A stretch of DNA of 64,000 nucleotides, taken from positions 37,949-101,948 of the forward strand of contig SFJE01000007.1 of NCBI GenBank assembly GCA_004555175.1, read 5' to 3'. The DNA comes from Lentisphaeraceae bacterium (GTDB lineage: Bacteria; Verrucomicrobiota; Kiritimatiellia; RFP12; DVOR01). A model generated the notes under the pieces. That model was given only the letters and a program-made list of their open reading frames with translations. It ran no database searches and was not told the origin of the DNA. The position numbers and the translations under genes are program-made. Positions 49,842-57,777 of the stretch are shown here, piece by piece (positions within the stretch are counted from its first letter, which is position 1; each line of letters opens with the position of its first letter).

Positions 49842-50828
49842 TTAAAGACGTTTGACGGCATCGAGCTCGAGCTCGAAGAGAAGGTCATCGCGGCAGACAT
49901 CGGCCACGACCTCTTGCGCGAAGTTGGAGGGCAGGCCCTTTTGCTTGAGCCAATCCTGCCACTGGGTGTGGTACTCGGGCTTTTTGAGGTAGGCAATGGC
50001 GCGCGAGGTGTCGCGGAAGGTCATCTCGCGCGTGGCCAAGATGGCCTCGACCACCTCCATCGAGAGGGCAATTTGCTTGGCGCAGTCGCCAATGTGCACG
50101 GTCTTGCCGCCGGGCTCAATGCTGGCCGTGCCGGAGACGAAGACGGTCCGAAAGCCGCCGGTGACCACCTCGGCCGCGCGGCTGAAGGAGCTGCGGTAAT
50201 CGAGGGCCGAGCACTGGAGCGGAGAAGCGAGCATCGCCTTCGTGGCACCCTTGCCCTCCTTCGGGCGGATGGCGATGGCCCCAGTGATGATGGCCGAACC
50301 GGTGAGGTTGGCCGAGCCAATGCCCGTGCTCGCCGGAACAAAGCCGCCGAAGATCTTGCGGCTCTCGAAGAAGGCATCGCGCGCCCGGTTCAACTCGTCA
50401 TACCACTCCAGCAGGCGGTCGAGGTAGAGCCACGTGCGCACCACATCGTGGAAGGTGAAGCCGACGCTCTGCAGGGCAATCTCCAAGTTGACAAAGGCGG
50501 AGTAGGCCTGGTCCCCGCGCGAGGCCGTACGGTCCACCGGGCCCACGCCCATCAGCAGGACATACTCGGCCTCGTCGGTTTCGTAGTAGGAGCCGACCTC
50601 GTGACCATCGATGGTAATCGGCTGGGCCGTCCCGCGCGAGAGGAAGGTGCGCTGGATGACCGGCGGGAAGCCGCCGGAAGCGGGCGTGCAGAGCCAAATG
50701 CCCGGGATGCCTTCGGAGGAGGGCAGGGCCAGACTATCTGGCGTGCCCCACCCCACGCGGGCGATTTCCACGCCCTTGGCCGGCGCGTCGAGCATTGTCC
50801 AAAGTGAGCCGTTGAGATGAGTCAGCAT
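49842..50828 (-). CDS. RidA/YjgF-like protein with two tandem domains
   Basis: A 328-residue protein made of two RidA-like halves. The first has YSAFVNLEIALQSVGFTFHDVVRTWLYL. The second has TVFVSGTASIEPGGKTVHIGDCAKQIALSMEVVEAILA and DTSRAIAYLKKPEYHTQW. Single-domain RidA proteins hydrolyse reactive enamines; double-domain forms include chorismatase-like enzymes of the FkbO/Hyg5 type. The key residues of either activity cannot be confirmed here. It lies 17 bases downstream of a cytochrome c/beta-propeller gene in the same direction, so the two are probably co-expressed, an unusual pairing. Confidence 0.65.
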   Translation of the reverse strand: MLTHLNGSLWTMLDAPAKGVEIARVGWGTPDSLALPSSEGIPGIWLCTPASGGFPPVIQRTFLSRGTAQPITIDGHEVGSYYETDEAEYVLLMGVGPVDRTASRGDQAYSAFVNLEIALQSVGFTFHDVVRTWLYLDRLLEWYDELNRARDAFFESRKIFGGFVPASTGIGSANLTGSAIITGAIAIRPKEGKGATKAMLASPLQCSALDYRSSFSRAAEVVTGGFRTVFVSGTASIEPGGKTVHIGDCAKQIALSMEVVEAILATREMTFRDTSRAIAYLKKPEYHTQWQDWLKQKGLPSNFAQEVVADVCRDDLLFELELDAVKRL

Positions 50829-50845
50829 AAGCTGCAGCCTTCTAA

Positions 50846-52726
50846 TTAGAGGGAAAGGACGTAGATCTCGAGGTCGGAGAGTTCCTGCTCGGAGAGGGTG
50901 GAGGTGTCGCCGTGGAGGTCCTCGGGATTGTGAGTGGTAAGGACTTCGCGCATCGTGCGGGCGCGGCCGTCGTAGAGATAGGGGGCCGTACGCCAGACCT
51001 CGCAGAGGGTGGGCACATCGAACTTCCGCCCTTGCTCATCGCGGATGCCCAGCCCGAGGTCGAAGAGGCGGGACTTGGATCCGTCGTTGGGGTCGGTGGC
51101 ATCGGTGAAGTAGAACTCGGGACGGTGGCAGCGCGCGCACTCGGCTTGCTCAAAGAGTTCCTTACCGCGGGCGATCGCCTCGGCGTTTTGCTTGCGGGCG
51201 TAGGGCGAAACCTGCGGCTTCATCGCCATCACGTAGGCATCAATACAGAGCGCGTCCTCCTCGGAGATGGAGCAGAACTGGATGTGGCGGAAGCCGGCGC
51301 GATTGCAGTGCTGCATACTCTTGCGAATGCCGGTAATCATCGTCGGCGGCGTCACGCCCGAGAGGTAGAGGCTCTTGGACTGCTTCGGGTTGCCGATGCC
51401 GTCGTTCATCAAGTCCCAGTTCAGGCCATCGACAATGCCATCGGGGTGACAGGTGGCGCAGCTCTGCCACTGCTGGAAGCACTTGGCACCATCGTTAAAG
51501 AGCATCTCCCCGCGCAACACCGGGTCCTGCGTCAGATCCAGCAGCCCCTTGCCGTTCAGCGGGTGGAGCACCGGCCGGACGCTCCGCTCGGTGAAGGGCA
51601 CCTCCACCAGCGCATCGGCGAAGGTGCAGACTGCGTAGGCCTTTTCGTTGGTGGCCACCACGCCGCGCGGGCCGTCGGCCTCGAAGGGGAAGCGGCGGCG
51701 AATGCCCGAGAGGAAGGAGAGGTCGTTGTGCACCTCGGCGGCCGACGAGGTGACCTCGGTCACCTTCTGCCCGGCGGCCGCGCGGTCAAGCCGCTCGTGC
51801 AACGCCGCGCGGTCGATGACGCTCACTTCGCGCGTGCCGGCGTGCGCCACCACCACAAACTTGCCATTGGGCGTGACCGTGACGCCCCAAGGATTCGCCG
51901 CCCCCAGGTCCACATCGTCCAAGAGCACGGTGTTGACGTACTTGCCGCTCACGCCATCGAAGATTGAGAGGGCGGCGGTGTTCATCCACCCGCGCTCCAA
52001 CTGCGTGGTCGGCAGCTGATAACGCGCCTGGGTGTGCGTGAGGTAAATGAACTTGCCATCGGGCGAGGCGGCCACCGCGCGCACGCCAGTCGAGCCATCG
52101 GGCAGGTGCACATTGTCGAGCACCTGGAAGCTTTCGGTATCGATCACCGTCACGCGCGCGGCAGTCCACTTCACCGGCTCGGTCGCGTCATCGGGCAACA
52201 AATTAATCACGAAGAGCAGCTTGCCATCCTTGCCCAACGCGCAACCGTGCGCTTCGCGCACCGCCTTGGCCTCGGCCAACAGCTTGAGGCTCTTGGCATC
52301 ATACTTCTGCACCGTCGCGTCAAAGCGGTTGCAGAGATAGAGGAACTTGCCATCGGGCGAAAGAACCGGGCTCATCGGGCGGTTCCCCGTCACCACGCGC
52401 TCGCCATCCTCGCGCATCAGCAGCCCCTCGTTGCCGTTCTCGGCCGTCCAGAAGAGCGTCCCATCGGCCGCAACCGCCACCCCCGTCACCGGCAACGGCA
52501 CCTCCGTGGCAAAGAGCCCGAGGAACCCGCCCTCGCGCTTCGTTGCCGCAAACGCCTTAAGTCCCTTGCCCTGCAAGTCGCGCACCGAGACCTGACAGCC
52601 TCCGCGCTCGGCCACAGCCACCGCCTCACCCCCGGGCATCAGCGCCACCGCTTCCGGCAAAATCGCTTCCACGGCCAACGCCATCGCGCTCGCCAACAAA
52701 CCACTGCAAAAAACTAAACGCTTCAT
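50846..52726 (-). CDS. Periplasmic dihaem cytochrome c with a beta-propeller
   Basis: A 626-residue exported protein. Residues 1-19 (MKRLVFCSGLLASAMALA) are a signal peptide. Residues about 25-400 form a YVTN/NHL-like propeller with repeats such as NRPMSPVLSPDGKFLYLCNRFDATVQKYD and VRAVAASPDGKFIYLTHT. The C-terminal third carries two haem c sites: CATCH (in SCATCHPDGIVDGLNWDL) and CARCH (in ECARCHRPEFYF), in the order seen in MauG/CcpA-like dihaem proteins. Late RTAPYLYDGRARTMREVL is typical of that family. The start ATG follows TTGGAGGACC. The oxidised substrate is unknown; its presence argues for some respiratory or peroxide chemistry. Confidence 0.8.
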   Translation of the reverse strand: MKRLVFCSGLLASAMALAVEAILPEAVALMPGGEAVAVAERGGCQVSVRDLQGKGLKAFAATKREGGFLGLFATEVPLPVTGVAVAADGTLFWTAENGNEGLLMREDGERVVTGNRPMSPVLSPDGKFLYLCNRFDATVQKYDAKSLKLLAEAKAVREAHGCALGKDGKLLFVINLLPDDATEPVKWTAARVTVIDTESFQVLDNVHLPDGSTGVRAVAASPDGKFIYLTHTQARYQLPTTQLERGWMNTAALSIFDGVSGKYVNTVLLDDVDLGAANPWGVTVTPNGKFVVVAHAGTREVSVIDRAALHERLDRAAAGQKVTEVTSSAAEVHNDLSFLSGIRRRFPFEADGPRGVVATNEKAYAVCTFADALVEVPFTERSVRPVLHPLNGKGLLDLTQDPVLRGEMLFNDGAKCFQQWQSCATCHPDGIVDGLNWDLMNDGIGNPKQSKSLYLSGVTPPTMITGIRKSMQHCNRAGFRHIQFCSISEEDALCIDAYVMAMKPQVSPYARKQNAEAIARGKELFEQAECARCHRPEFYFTDATDPNDGSKSRLFDLGLGIRDEQGRKFDVPTLCEVWRTAPYLYDGRARTMREVLTTHNPEDLHGDTSTLSEQELSDLEIYVLSL

Positions 52727-52791
52727 CACTGGTCCTCCAACTACTGTCACATACTCTACCACTTTTGCCGCCTCTCGTCCAAACAAAACGC

Positions 52792-52830
52792 AAAAAAATC
52801 CGCCCTGCATACAGTTGTACACAGGGCGGC
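52792..52830 (-). terminator. Terminator after the deacetylase-like gene
   Basis: On the minus strand CCGCCCTG pairs with CAGGGCGG and is followed by ATTTTTTT. Confidence 0.8.
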
Positions 52831-52852
52831 GACAAGGCAATCGCGCCTTCGG

Positions 52853-53707
52853 CTACATCTTTGGCGTGGAGAGCGCCGAGAAGCGCCCGCGGGTGGCGAG
52901 GAGGTAGGCCTGCCAAGGCTTGCAGCCGCCAGAGATGAGGCGGCGATGAATATCAAAGGGCGCATCCTTGACCGGGCGCAACTGGCGACCAACGCTCATC
53001 GCCTCGGTATATCCTGCCGCGCGAACGGCCGCTTCCAATGCCTCGGGCTGGGTGCCCTGCGGATAGGCGAAGACACGCGGCAACTGGCCGACCACGCCGG
53101 CGATCCAGTGGCGGTTCTGCGCGATGGCCTCCTGCCAGGCCTCCTGCGGGGCGTCGAGCGGCAGGGAATCGACCGTGCCGCCAACCTCAATCAGCCCCGA
53201 GCGGACAAGCTCCTGGATTTCTAGCGGCTTGAGGCTGCTAGCCTCGTGCTCGCCGGCCTTCGTCACAAAGAGCGTGGCCTTGACATTATAGCGCTGGAAG
53301 AGCGGCAGGAGCGAGCCGAGCGTCTCGCGCGCGCCGCCATCAAAGGTCATCGCCACCGACTTACGCGCCGGGGCCACGATGGCCTCGGTGACGGTCTGGA
53401 AGCGATAGCCGGCGGCCAAGAGGTTGCGGATAAGCACCTCGAGATCAGCCAAGGAGGGGCAAGCAACGTCGGCCCCCGCCTCGCTGCGACGGCCCAGGAG
53501 CAGGAAGATCGGCACCTCGCGCTCGGAGCGCGGCCGCCACCAGGCAAAGCGCAGCGAGAGCACCACCGTGATAATCACCCACAGTAGCGCCCCAATCACG
53601 CGCACCTTCCAATTCGTATCGGCAAAGCACCAGCCGGTCAGAATGACGGCCCAAATGGCCGCCACCCAGCGGAAGCGCGTCTCATAGGAAGCAAATCCCC
53701 AGTTCAT
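52853..53707 (-). CDS. Membrane-anchored polysaccharide deacetylase-like protein (degenerate CE4)
   Basis: A 284-residue protein with two N-terminal hydrophobic segments (about 13-50) and a NodB-like CE4 domain. The fold is clear: SVAMTFDGGARETLGSLLPLFQRYNVKATLFVT, then EIQELVRSGLIEVGGTVDSL, then RVFAYPQGTQPEALEAAVRAAGY. The metal site is not intact. TFDDG is TFDGG, so the metal-binding Asp is Gly, and the H-x3-H pair of motif 2 is replaced by GGTVD. Deacetylase activity is therefore doubtful. It is cotranscribed with the BatD-like, def and serS genes upstream. Confidence 0.7.
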   Translation of the reverse strand: MNWGFASYETRFRWVAAIWAVILTGWCFADTNWKVRVIGALLWVIITVVLSLRFAWWRPRSEREVPIFLLLGRRSEAGADVACPSLADLEVLIRNLLAAGYRFQTVTEAIVAPARKSVAMTFDGGARETLGSLLPLFQRYNVKATLFVTKAGEHEASSLKPLEIQELVRSGLIEVGGTVDSLPLDAPQEAWQEAIAQNRHWIAGVVGQLPRVFAYPQGTQPEALEAAVRAAGYTEAMSVGRQLRPVKDAPFDIHRRLISGGCKPWQAYLLATRGRFSALSTPKM

Positions 53708-53742
53708 AAAGCAAAACTCCTTGGTTGATGGGCCGCCCGCGC

Positions 53743-54699
53743 TTAGGGGGCCGCGCCCTCGGCCTCGGCCGGGCGAACGGTGAGCGCGCGCTTGGCGGCG
53801 GCGGTTGCCGCCTCGGCCTCGGCACAGGTGGCGGTGATATTGGCAAACTTGATGCGGTCGGCCGCCGTCAGGAAGTCGGCCAACGCGCTCCGATCATCCG
53901 ACGAGAAGCGTGCATCGGCGGCAAGGTTGGCCAAGAACTCGCTGGTGGTCTGGCGCGTGGCGCGCAGGGCGTAGGCTCGTTCGTAGTAGCGGCGGACCAC
54001 GCCAGTGAGTTCGGCATAGAAGCGCTTGAAGAGGCCGCGAGCGGGCAGATTTTGCAGGAGCAGGCGCTCGAGTTCCGCTTGGGCGCGCAACGCAGGGGAG
54101 AGTTTGCGCTCGTGCAGCGTCCGGCGCAGGCGTTTACCCCCCAACCATAGACCGACCCCCAGCGCACCCGCGCCGAGGGCATAGAGAAACCAAAGCCCGA
54201 AGGTGCGCCAACCGGGGGCGACCCACTCAGGCGCAAGGTCGCACTCGGGCGAACCGCTTGCCCCGGGCAATGGCAAGGGCTCGGGAAAAAGGACGGCTTG
54301 CGTCAGGAACTCGGAGGCCTTTCCCGTCCGGCGATCCTGCACACTCAGCACAAAGGGCATTAGGCGCCAGGGACCTTCTCCGCCGGGCGTCAACCGCAGG
54401 CGCCAGCGTGTCCGCGCCAAGTTGCCCGCCTCCGTGCGCCCGGCCGGGAAGTCCTCCACCACGGCAAAGCCACGCAAGCGCCGCCGCAGGTCGGGCACCT
54501 CCACCTGCATATGCGCCGGGGCCGTCACCTCCAAGGTGGCCACCACGGGCTCCTCGCGCACCAACCGCTCGGCACTCGCGGTCAACTCCGCGCGCACCCC
54601 GGCTTGGTCGAGGAGCGTGAGGGTGAAGGCCAAGGCCCGCGCCCCCGGCCATCCCGCGGCGAGGGTGAGCAAGAGAAGCGTGAACGCAGTGCGGCGCAT
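53743..54699 (-). CDS. Exported membrane protein, BatD/DUF4381-like
   Basis: A 318-residue protein with a signal peptide (MRRTAFTLLLLTLAAGWPGARA), an Ig-like extracytoplasmic domain (about 25-155, VVATLEVTAPAHMQVEVPDLRRRLRGFAVVEDF), one helix (about 172-192, FGLWFLYALGAGALGVGLWL) and a cytosolic helical tail with LFKRFYAELTGVVRRYYERAYALRATRQTTSEFLANL. That tail layout matches proteins encoded beside MoxR/BatA operons. No moxR or batA lies nearby, so the assignment is by domain order only. Confidence 0.55.
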   Translation of the reverse strand: MRRTAFTLLLLTLAAGWPGARALAFTLTLLDQAGVRAELTASAERLVREEPVVATLEVTAPAHMQVEVPDLRRRLRGFAVVEDFPAGRTEAGNLARTRWRLRLTPGGEGPWRLMPFVLSVQDRRTGKASEFLTQAVLFPEPLPLPGASGSPECDLAPEWVAPGWRTFGLWFLYALGAGALGVGLWLGGKRLRRTLHERKLSPALRAQAELERLLLQNLPARGLFKRFYAELTGVVRRYYERAYALRATRQTTSEFLANLAADARFSSDDRSALADFLTAADRIKFANITATCAEAEAATAAAKRALTVRPAEAEGAAP

Positions 54700-54726
54700 T
54701 GGCGCAAAAGCCTTCCCGAAAGCGCG

Positions 54727-55290
54727 TTAGGCCAGCCCCAGCTGGCGCTTGGTCTTGGCCTCGAGCTTGGCGAGCTTGGCTTCGATCGGCGCGCGGTCGG
54801 CCACGTTGTCGATGAAGACCCCGCCCTTGAGGTGCTCGAGTTCGTGCTGAACGGCGCGGGCGAGCAGGCCGTAGGCGGTGTGGGTCTGGCGAAAGCCGTT
54901 GATGTCCAAGAAGGTGAAGGAGACCTTGTTGGCGCGGGTGACGGGCGCGTGAATGGAGGGGAAGGAGAGGCAGCCCTCTTCATCGGTCTGCTCGCCCTCG
55001 GCGGTCAGGATTTCGGGATTGAAGAGCACGAGCGGCATCGGAATGGCCGCATTGAGCTCCACGCATTCCTCCTTCTCGGCATCCTCGGGCACATCGATAA
55101 CGCAGAGGCTCTCGTTTCGGCCAATCTGCGGGGCGGCTAGGCCCACGCCATTGGCGCTATACATCGTCTCAATCATATCGATGGCCAAACGCTTGAGCGC
55201 CTCGGTCACCACCGGCACTGGCTGGCACGGCTGACGCAGCACTGGGTTGCCCCAGTGGCACATCGTCAGCGGCCCGATCTTCTTGGCCAT
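54727..55290 (-). CDS. def: Peptide deformylase
   Basis: PDF removes the N-formyl group from new proteins with a Fe2+ or Zn2+ centre. The 187-residue product has motif 1 GVGLAAPQIG (about 49-58), motif 2 EEGCLSFPSI with the metal-ligand Cys, and motif 3 QHELEHLKGGVF with the two metal His and the catalytic Glu. The usual HE[IL]DH is HELEH here, a conservative change. A short insertion (EDAEKEECVELNAAIPMP) sits between motifs 1 and 2. It is followed downstream by the BatD-like gene and preceded by serS with an 18-base gap. Confidence 0.9.
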   Translation of the reverse strand: MAKKIGPLTMCHWGNPVLRQPCQPVPVVTEALKRLAIDMIETMYSANGVGLAAPQIGRNESLCVIDVPEDAEKEECVELNAAIPMPLVLFNPEILTAEGEQTDEEGCLSFPSIHAPVTRANKVSFTFLDINGFRQTHTAYGLLARAVQHELEHLKGGVFIDNVADRAPIEAKLAKLEAKTKRQLGLA

Positions 55291-55308
55291 ACTCGCCCCT
55301 TCCTGCCG

Positions 55309-56586
55309 TTACTTCACCGGCACCAAGCGATCCCCGCCGAAGTAGGGGCGAATCGCCTCGGGCAGCAACACCGAGCCATCGGCCTGTTGGCACTGCTCAA
55401 GGATGGCAATCATCAAGCGCGGCAGCGCCACGCCCGAACCATTGAGGGTGTGCACAAACTGCAGCTTGCCGTCGGCCCCGCGGAAGCGAATGTTCGCCCG
55501 GCGCGCCTGGAAGCTCTCGAAGTTCGAGCAGCTGGAGACCTCCAACCACCCCTTCTGCCCCGGCGCCCAGAGCTCCAGGTCGTAGCACTTGGCCGCCGAG
55601 AAGGAGATGTCGCCCGAGCAGAGCTCAAGCACGCGGAAGTAAAGGCCCAGACCGGTGAGCACATCCTCGGCATCCTTCACCAGGCTCTCAAGCTCGTCGT
55701 AAGAAGTCGAAGGCTCCACGAACTTCACCATCTCCACCTTATCAAACTGGTGGACGCGCAGAATGCCGCGGGTATCCTTGCCCGCACTTCCCGCCTCGCG
55801 CCGGAAGCAAGGGGTGTAGGCCGTCAACTTGATCGGCAGCTTCGCGGCCTCAAGCACATCATCGCGGTAGTAGTTCGTCACCGGGACCTCGGCGGTGGGA
55901 ATCAGCCAAAAGTCGTCGACCTCGCAATGATACATATCGTCCTGCATCTTCGGCAGCTGACCGGTGCCAATCATCGAGGCGGTGTTCACCACGAAGGGCG
56001 GCAACATCTCGGTGTAGCCCTGCTTCTGAGTGTGCAAATCCAGCATATACTGAATGAGCGCGCGCTGCAGCTTGGCCCCCTGCCCCAGCAAAATCGGAAA
56101 GCCCGTGCCCGTCAGCTTCACGCCGCGCGGGAAGTCAAAAATCCCCAACTTCTCGCCCAAGGCAATGTGGTCCAGCGGCTCAAAGTCAAAGGTCGGCTCC
56201 ACGCCCACATGGCGCACATCGCGGTTCGCCGAAGAATCCGGCCCCGTGACAATATCCTTGTTCGGCACATTCGGAATACGCAGCATCGCCGTGCGAAGCG
56301 CCTCCTCCACCGAGCGGATCTCGCCATCCTTTGCGGCAATCTCATCGCCCAACTGGCGCATCTCTTCTTTGACCGCCGTCACATCTTCGCCCGCCTTCAC
56401 GCGCGCACCGATAGACTTCGAGACCCCGTTGCGCTTGGCCTTGAGCGCGTCGACCTCCGTCACCAACGTCCGGCGACGACCGTCCAATTCCAACACCGTA
56501 TCCACAAGCGCCGTATCCATGCACCGGCGCACCAAACCTTCCCGAACCTCGTCGGGCGTTTCACGAATCCGCTTAATATCAAGCAT
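55309..56586 (-). CDS. serS: Seryl-tRNA synthetase
   Basis: SerRS charges tRNA-Ser (and tRNA-Sec). The 425-residue protein has the N-terminal antiparallel coiled-coil arm that grips the long variable arm of tRNA-Ser (about 30-100, LDGRRRTLVTEVDALKAKRNGVSKSIG ... VKEEMRQLGDEIAAKDGEIRSVEEAL). The class-II core includes GTGFPILLGQGAKLQRALIQYMLD, LIPTAEVPVTNYY, TPCFRREAGSAGKDTRGILRVHQFDKVEMVKF (motif 2), and HTLNGSGVALPRLMIAILEQCQ (motif 3). The ATG at 56586 follows AGAAAAGG. It heads the run serS, def, BatD-like, deacetylase-like. Confidence 0.95.
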   Translation of the reverse strand: MLDIKRIRETPDEVREGLVRRCMDTALVDTVLELDGRRRTLVTEVDALKAKRNGVSKSIGARVKAGEDVTAVKEEMRQLGDEIAAKDGEIRSVEEALRTAMLRIPNVPNKDIVTGPDSSANRDVRHVGVEPTFDFEPLDHIALGEKLGIFDFPRGVKLTGTGFPILLGQGAKLQRALIQYMLDLHTQKQGYTEMLPPFVVNTASMIGTGQLPKMQDDMYHCEVDDFWLIPTAEVPVTNYYRDDVLEAAKLPIKLTAYTPCFRREAGSAGKDTRGILRVHQFDKVEMVKFVEPSTSYDELESLVKDAEDVLTGLGLYFRVLELCSGDISFSAAKCYDLELWAPGQKGWLEVSSCSNFESFQARRANIRFRGADGKLQFVHTLNGSGVALPRLMIAILEQCQQADGSVLLPEAIRPYFGGDRLVPVK

Positions 56587-57145
56587 CGCGAGTCCTTTTC
56601 TCTTAAACCGCCCCTATTAAACCACAATCCCGCCCCCCGCGCAACGCACCCGCAAACGCCTGATTATCGGAGCGAGCCGCCTCATCCCTCCGGGCACCAC
56701 CAGCCCTCCCATAGAAAGCCACGCGCGCCCGAAACATGCGAGCGGTCCTGTGGCGCGGCATACTTGCCGCGCACATAGTAAAGTCACGCGCGCCCGAAAC
56801 ATGAAAAAAGCGCGCACGCGTTCACGCGCGCTGTAGGCCCTACCTCGAGGTCACCTAGGGCCTACCCCGCCTCGACCTAGGGCCTACCTCACCTCGACCT
56901 AGGGCCTACCTCACCTCGACCTAGGGCCTACCTCACCTCGACCTAGGGCCTACCTCGACTCGACCAAGGCTCTCCCTTTTTTTGGGGTATGGCCGGGCGG
57001 GTTTCTGCGAGACGCCTGTAAGCGTTGTGCATAGTCCTGCTCCGCCAGGCCTCCCGCTCCGAGCCACCCCAAGGCGAACCCGGGGCGGAGGCACCCGAGG
57101 CCGACCGCGGGCTCCCTTCCCCACCCTGCCGTCGCGGCACGCGCG
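56587..57145. other. Non-coding gap holding a 22-bp tandem array
   Basis: No gene is supported here. It includes a pair of CACGCGCGCCCGAAACATG phrases (around 56722 and 56790), the 22-bp array at 56833-56964, and GC-rich sequence to 57130. GTCGCGGCACGCG occurs at 57131-57143. Confidence 0.6.
56833..56964. repeat. 22-bp tandem repeat array (CTAGGGCCTACC type)
   Basis: Units start with CTAGGGCCTACC at 56855, 56877, 56899, 56921 and 56943, exactly 22 bases apart, each ending ACCTCGAC or a close form. A divergent unit precedes at 56833. Three of the units are identical. The overlap CCTAGGGCCTA is partly palindromic. There are no spacers, so this is not a CRISPR array. It could be a protein-binding or nucleoid site, or simple slippage. 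Confidence 0.92.
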
Positions 57146-57179
57146 CTGTCCGCTGTCAGCTCTTCGCTGTCGGCTCTCC
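57146..57179. repeat. Heptamer-repeat array E10
   Basis: Units CTGTCCG, CTGTCAG, CTCTTCG, CTGTCGG and a partial CTCTCC lie 46 bases before coaD. GTCGCGGCACGCG adjoins the left end as in E9. No left inverted array is visible. Confidence 0.75.
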
Positions 57180-57209
57180 AACGGCACTTGCGCATTGTTG
57201 GCGGAAATA

Positions 57210-57218
57210 TGCTATACT
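57210..57218 (+). promoter_or_regulatory. Extended -10 of coaD
   Basis: TGCTATACT ends seven bases before the ATG at 57226, so transcription should start at or beside the start codon (leaderless mRNA). Confidence 0.6.
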
Positions 57219-57225
57219 GCGCGGT

Positions 57226-57777
57226 ATGAAAGAGACCACTGCGGTTTACCCAGGAACCTTTGACCCGATGACGATGGGCCACTTCGACTTGATTTGTCGG
57301 AGCGCATCGCTCTTCGACCACTTGATTGTGGCCGTGGCAGGCATCTCGCCCAAGCCGACGCGGCTCTTTGGCATTGAGGAGCGTCTGGCGATGGTGCACG
57401 AGTGCCTGCGCGAGGGGAATATCACCAATGCCACGGTGCTGCCGCTCGATTGCCTGTTGGTGGAGTTCTGCCGGCGGAACAATGTGCGCGCGGTGGTGCG
57501 CGGACTGCGCGCGTATAGCGACTTTGAGTACGAGTTCCAGATGGCGCTCACGAACCGTCAGCTGGCCCCGGAGATCGAGACGCTCTTCCTCATGCCCAGC
57601 GAGGAACATAGCTATATCACCGCCTCGACCGTGCGCGAAGTGGCGCGGTATGGCGGGAAGACCGAGCATTTTGTGCCCGCGTGCGTGGAGCGGCACCTGC
57701 GCGACTACCTGGCCGCGCACCCTGAACAACGTATCCAAGGAGGTTCCGGTGGAAACGCCGGCGCGTTTGATCGTTGA
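57226..57777 (+). CDS. coaD: Phosphopantetheine adenylyltransferase
   Basis: PPAT adenylates 4'-phosphopantetheine to dephospho-CoA. The 183-residue protein has the nucleotidyltransferase T/H-x-G-H motif in YPGTFDPMTMGHFDL (about 6-20), VVRGLRAYSDFEYEFQMALTNRQL and the second ATP-binding segment SYITASTVREVARYGG. The length is slightly above the usual 160 because the C-terminal tail overlaps the start of the yceD gene by 29 bases. The ATG is placed by the domain start and by the -10 seven bases upstream; the larger open frame upstream is repeat sequence. Confidence 0.92.
   Translation: MKETTAVYPGTFDPMTMGHFDLICRSASLFDHLIVAVAGISPKPTRLFGIEERLAMVHECLREGNITNATVLPLDCLLVEFCRRNNVRAVVRGLRAYSDFEYEFQMALTNRQLAPEIETLFLMPSEEHSYITASTVREVARYGGKTEHFVPACVERHLRDYLAAHPEQRIQGGSGGNAGAFDR

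Noticed and set aside
56833..56964. CRISPR array
   Set aside because: Units are directly adjacent 22-mers with no unique spacers and no cas genes nearby. The same holds for 10488-10811.
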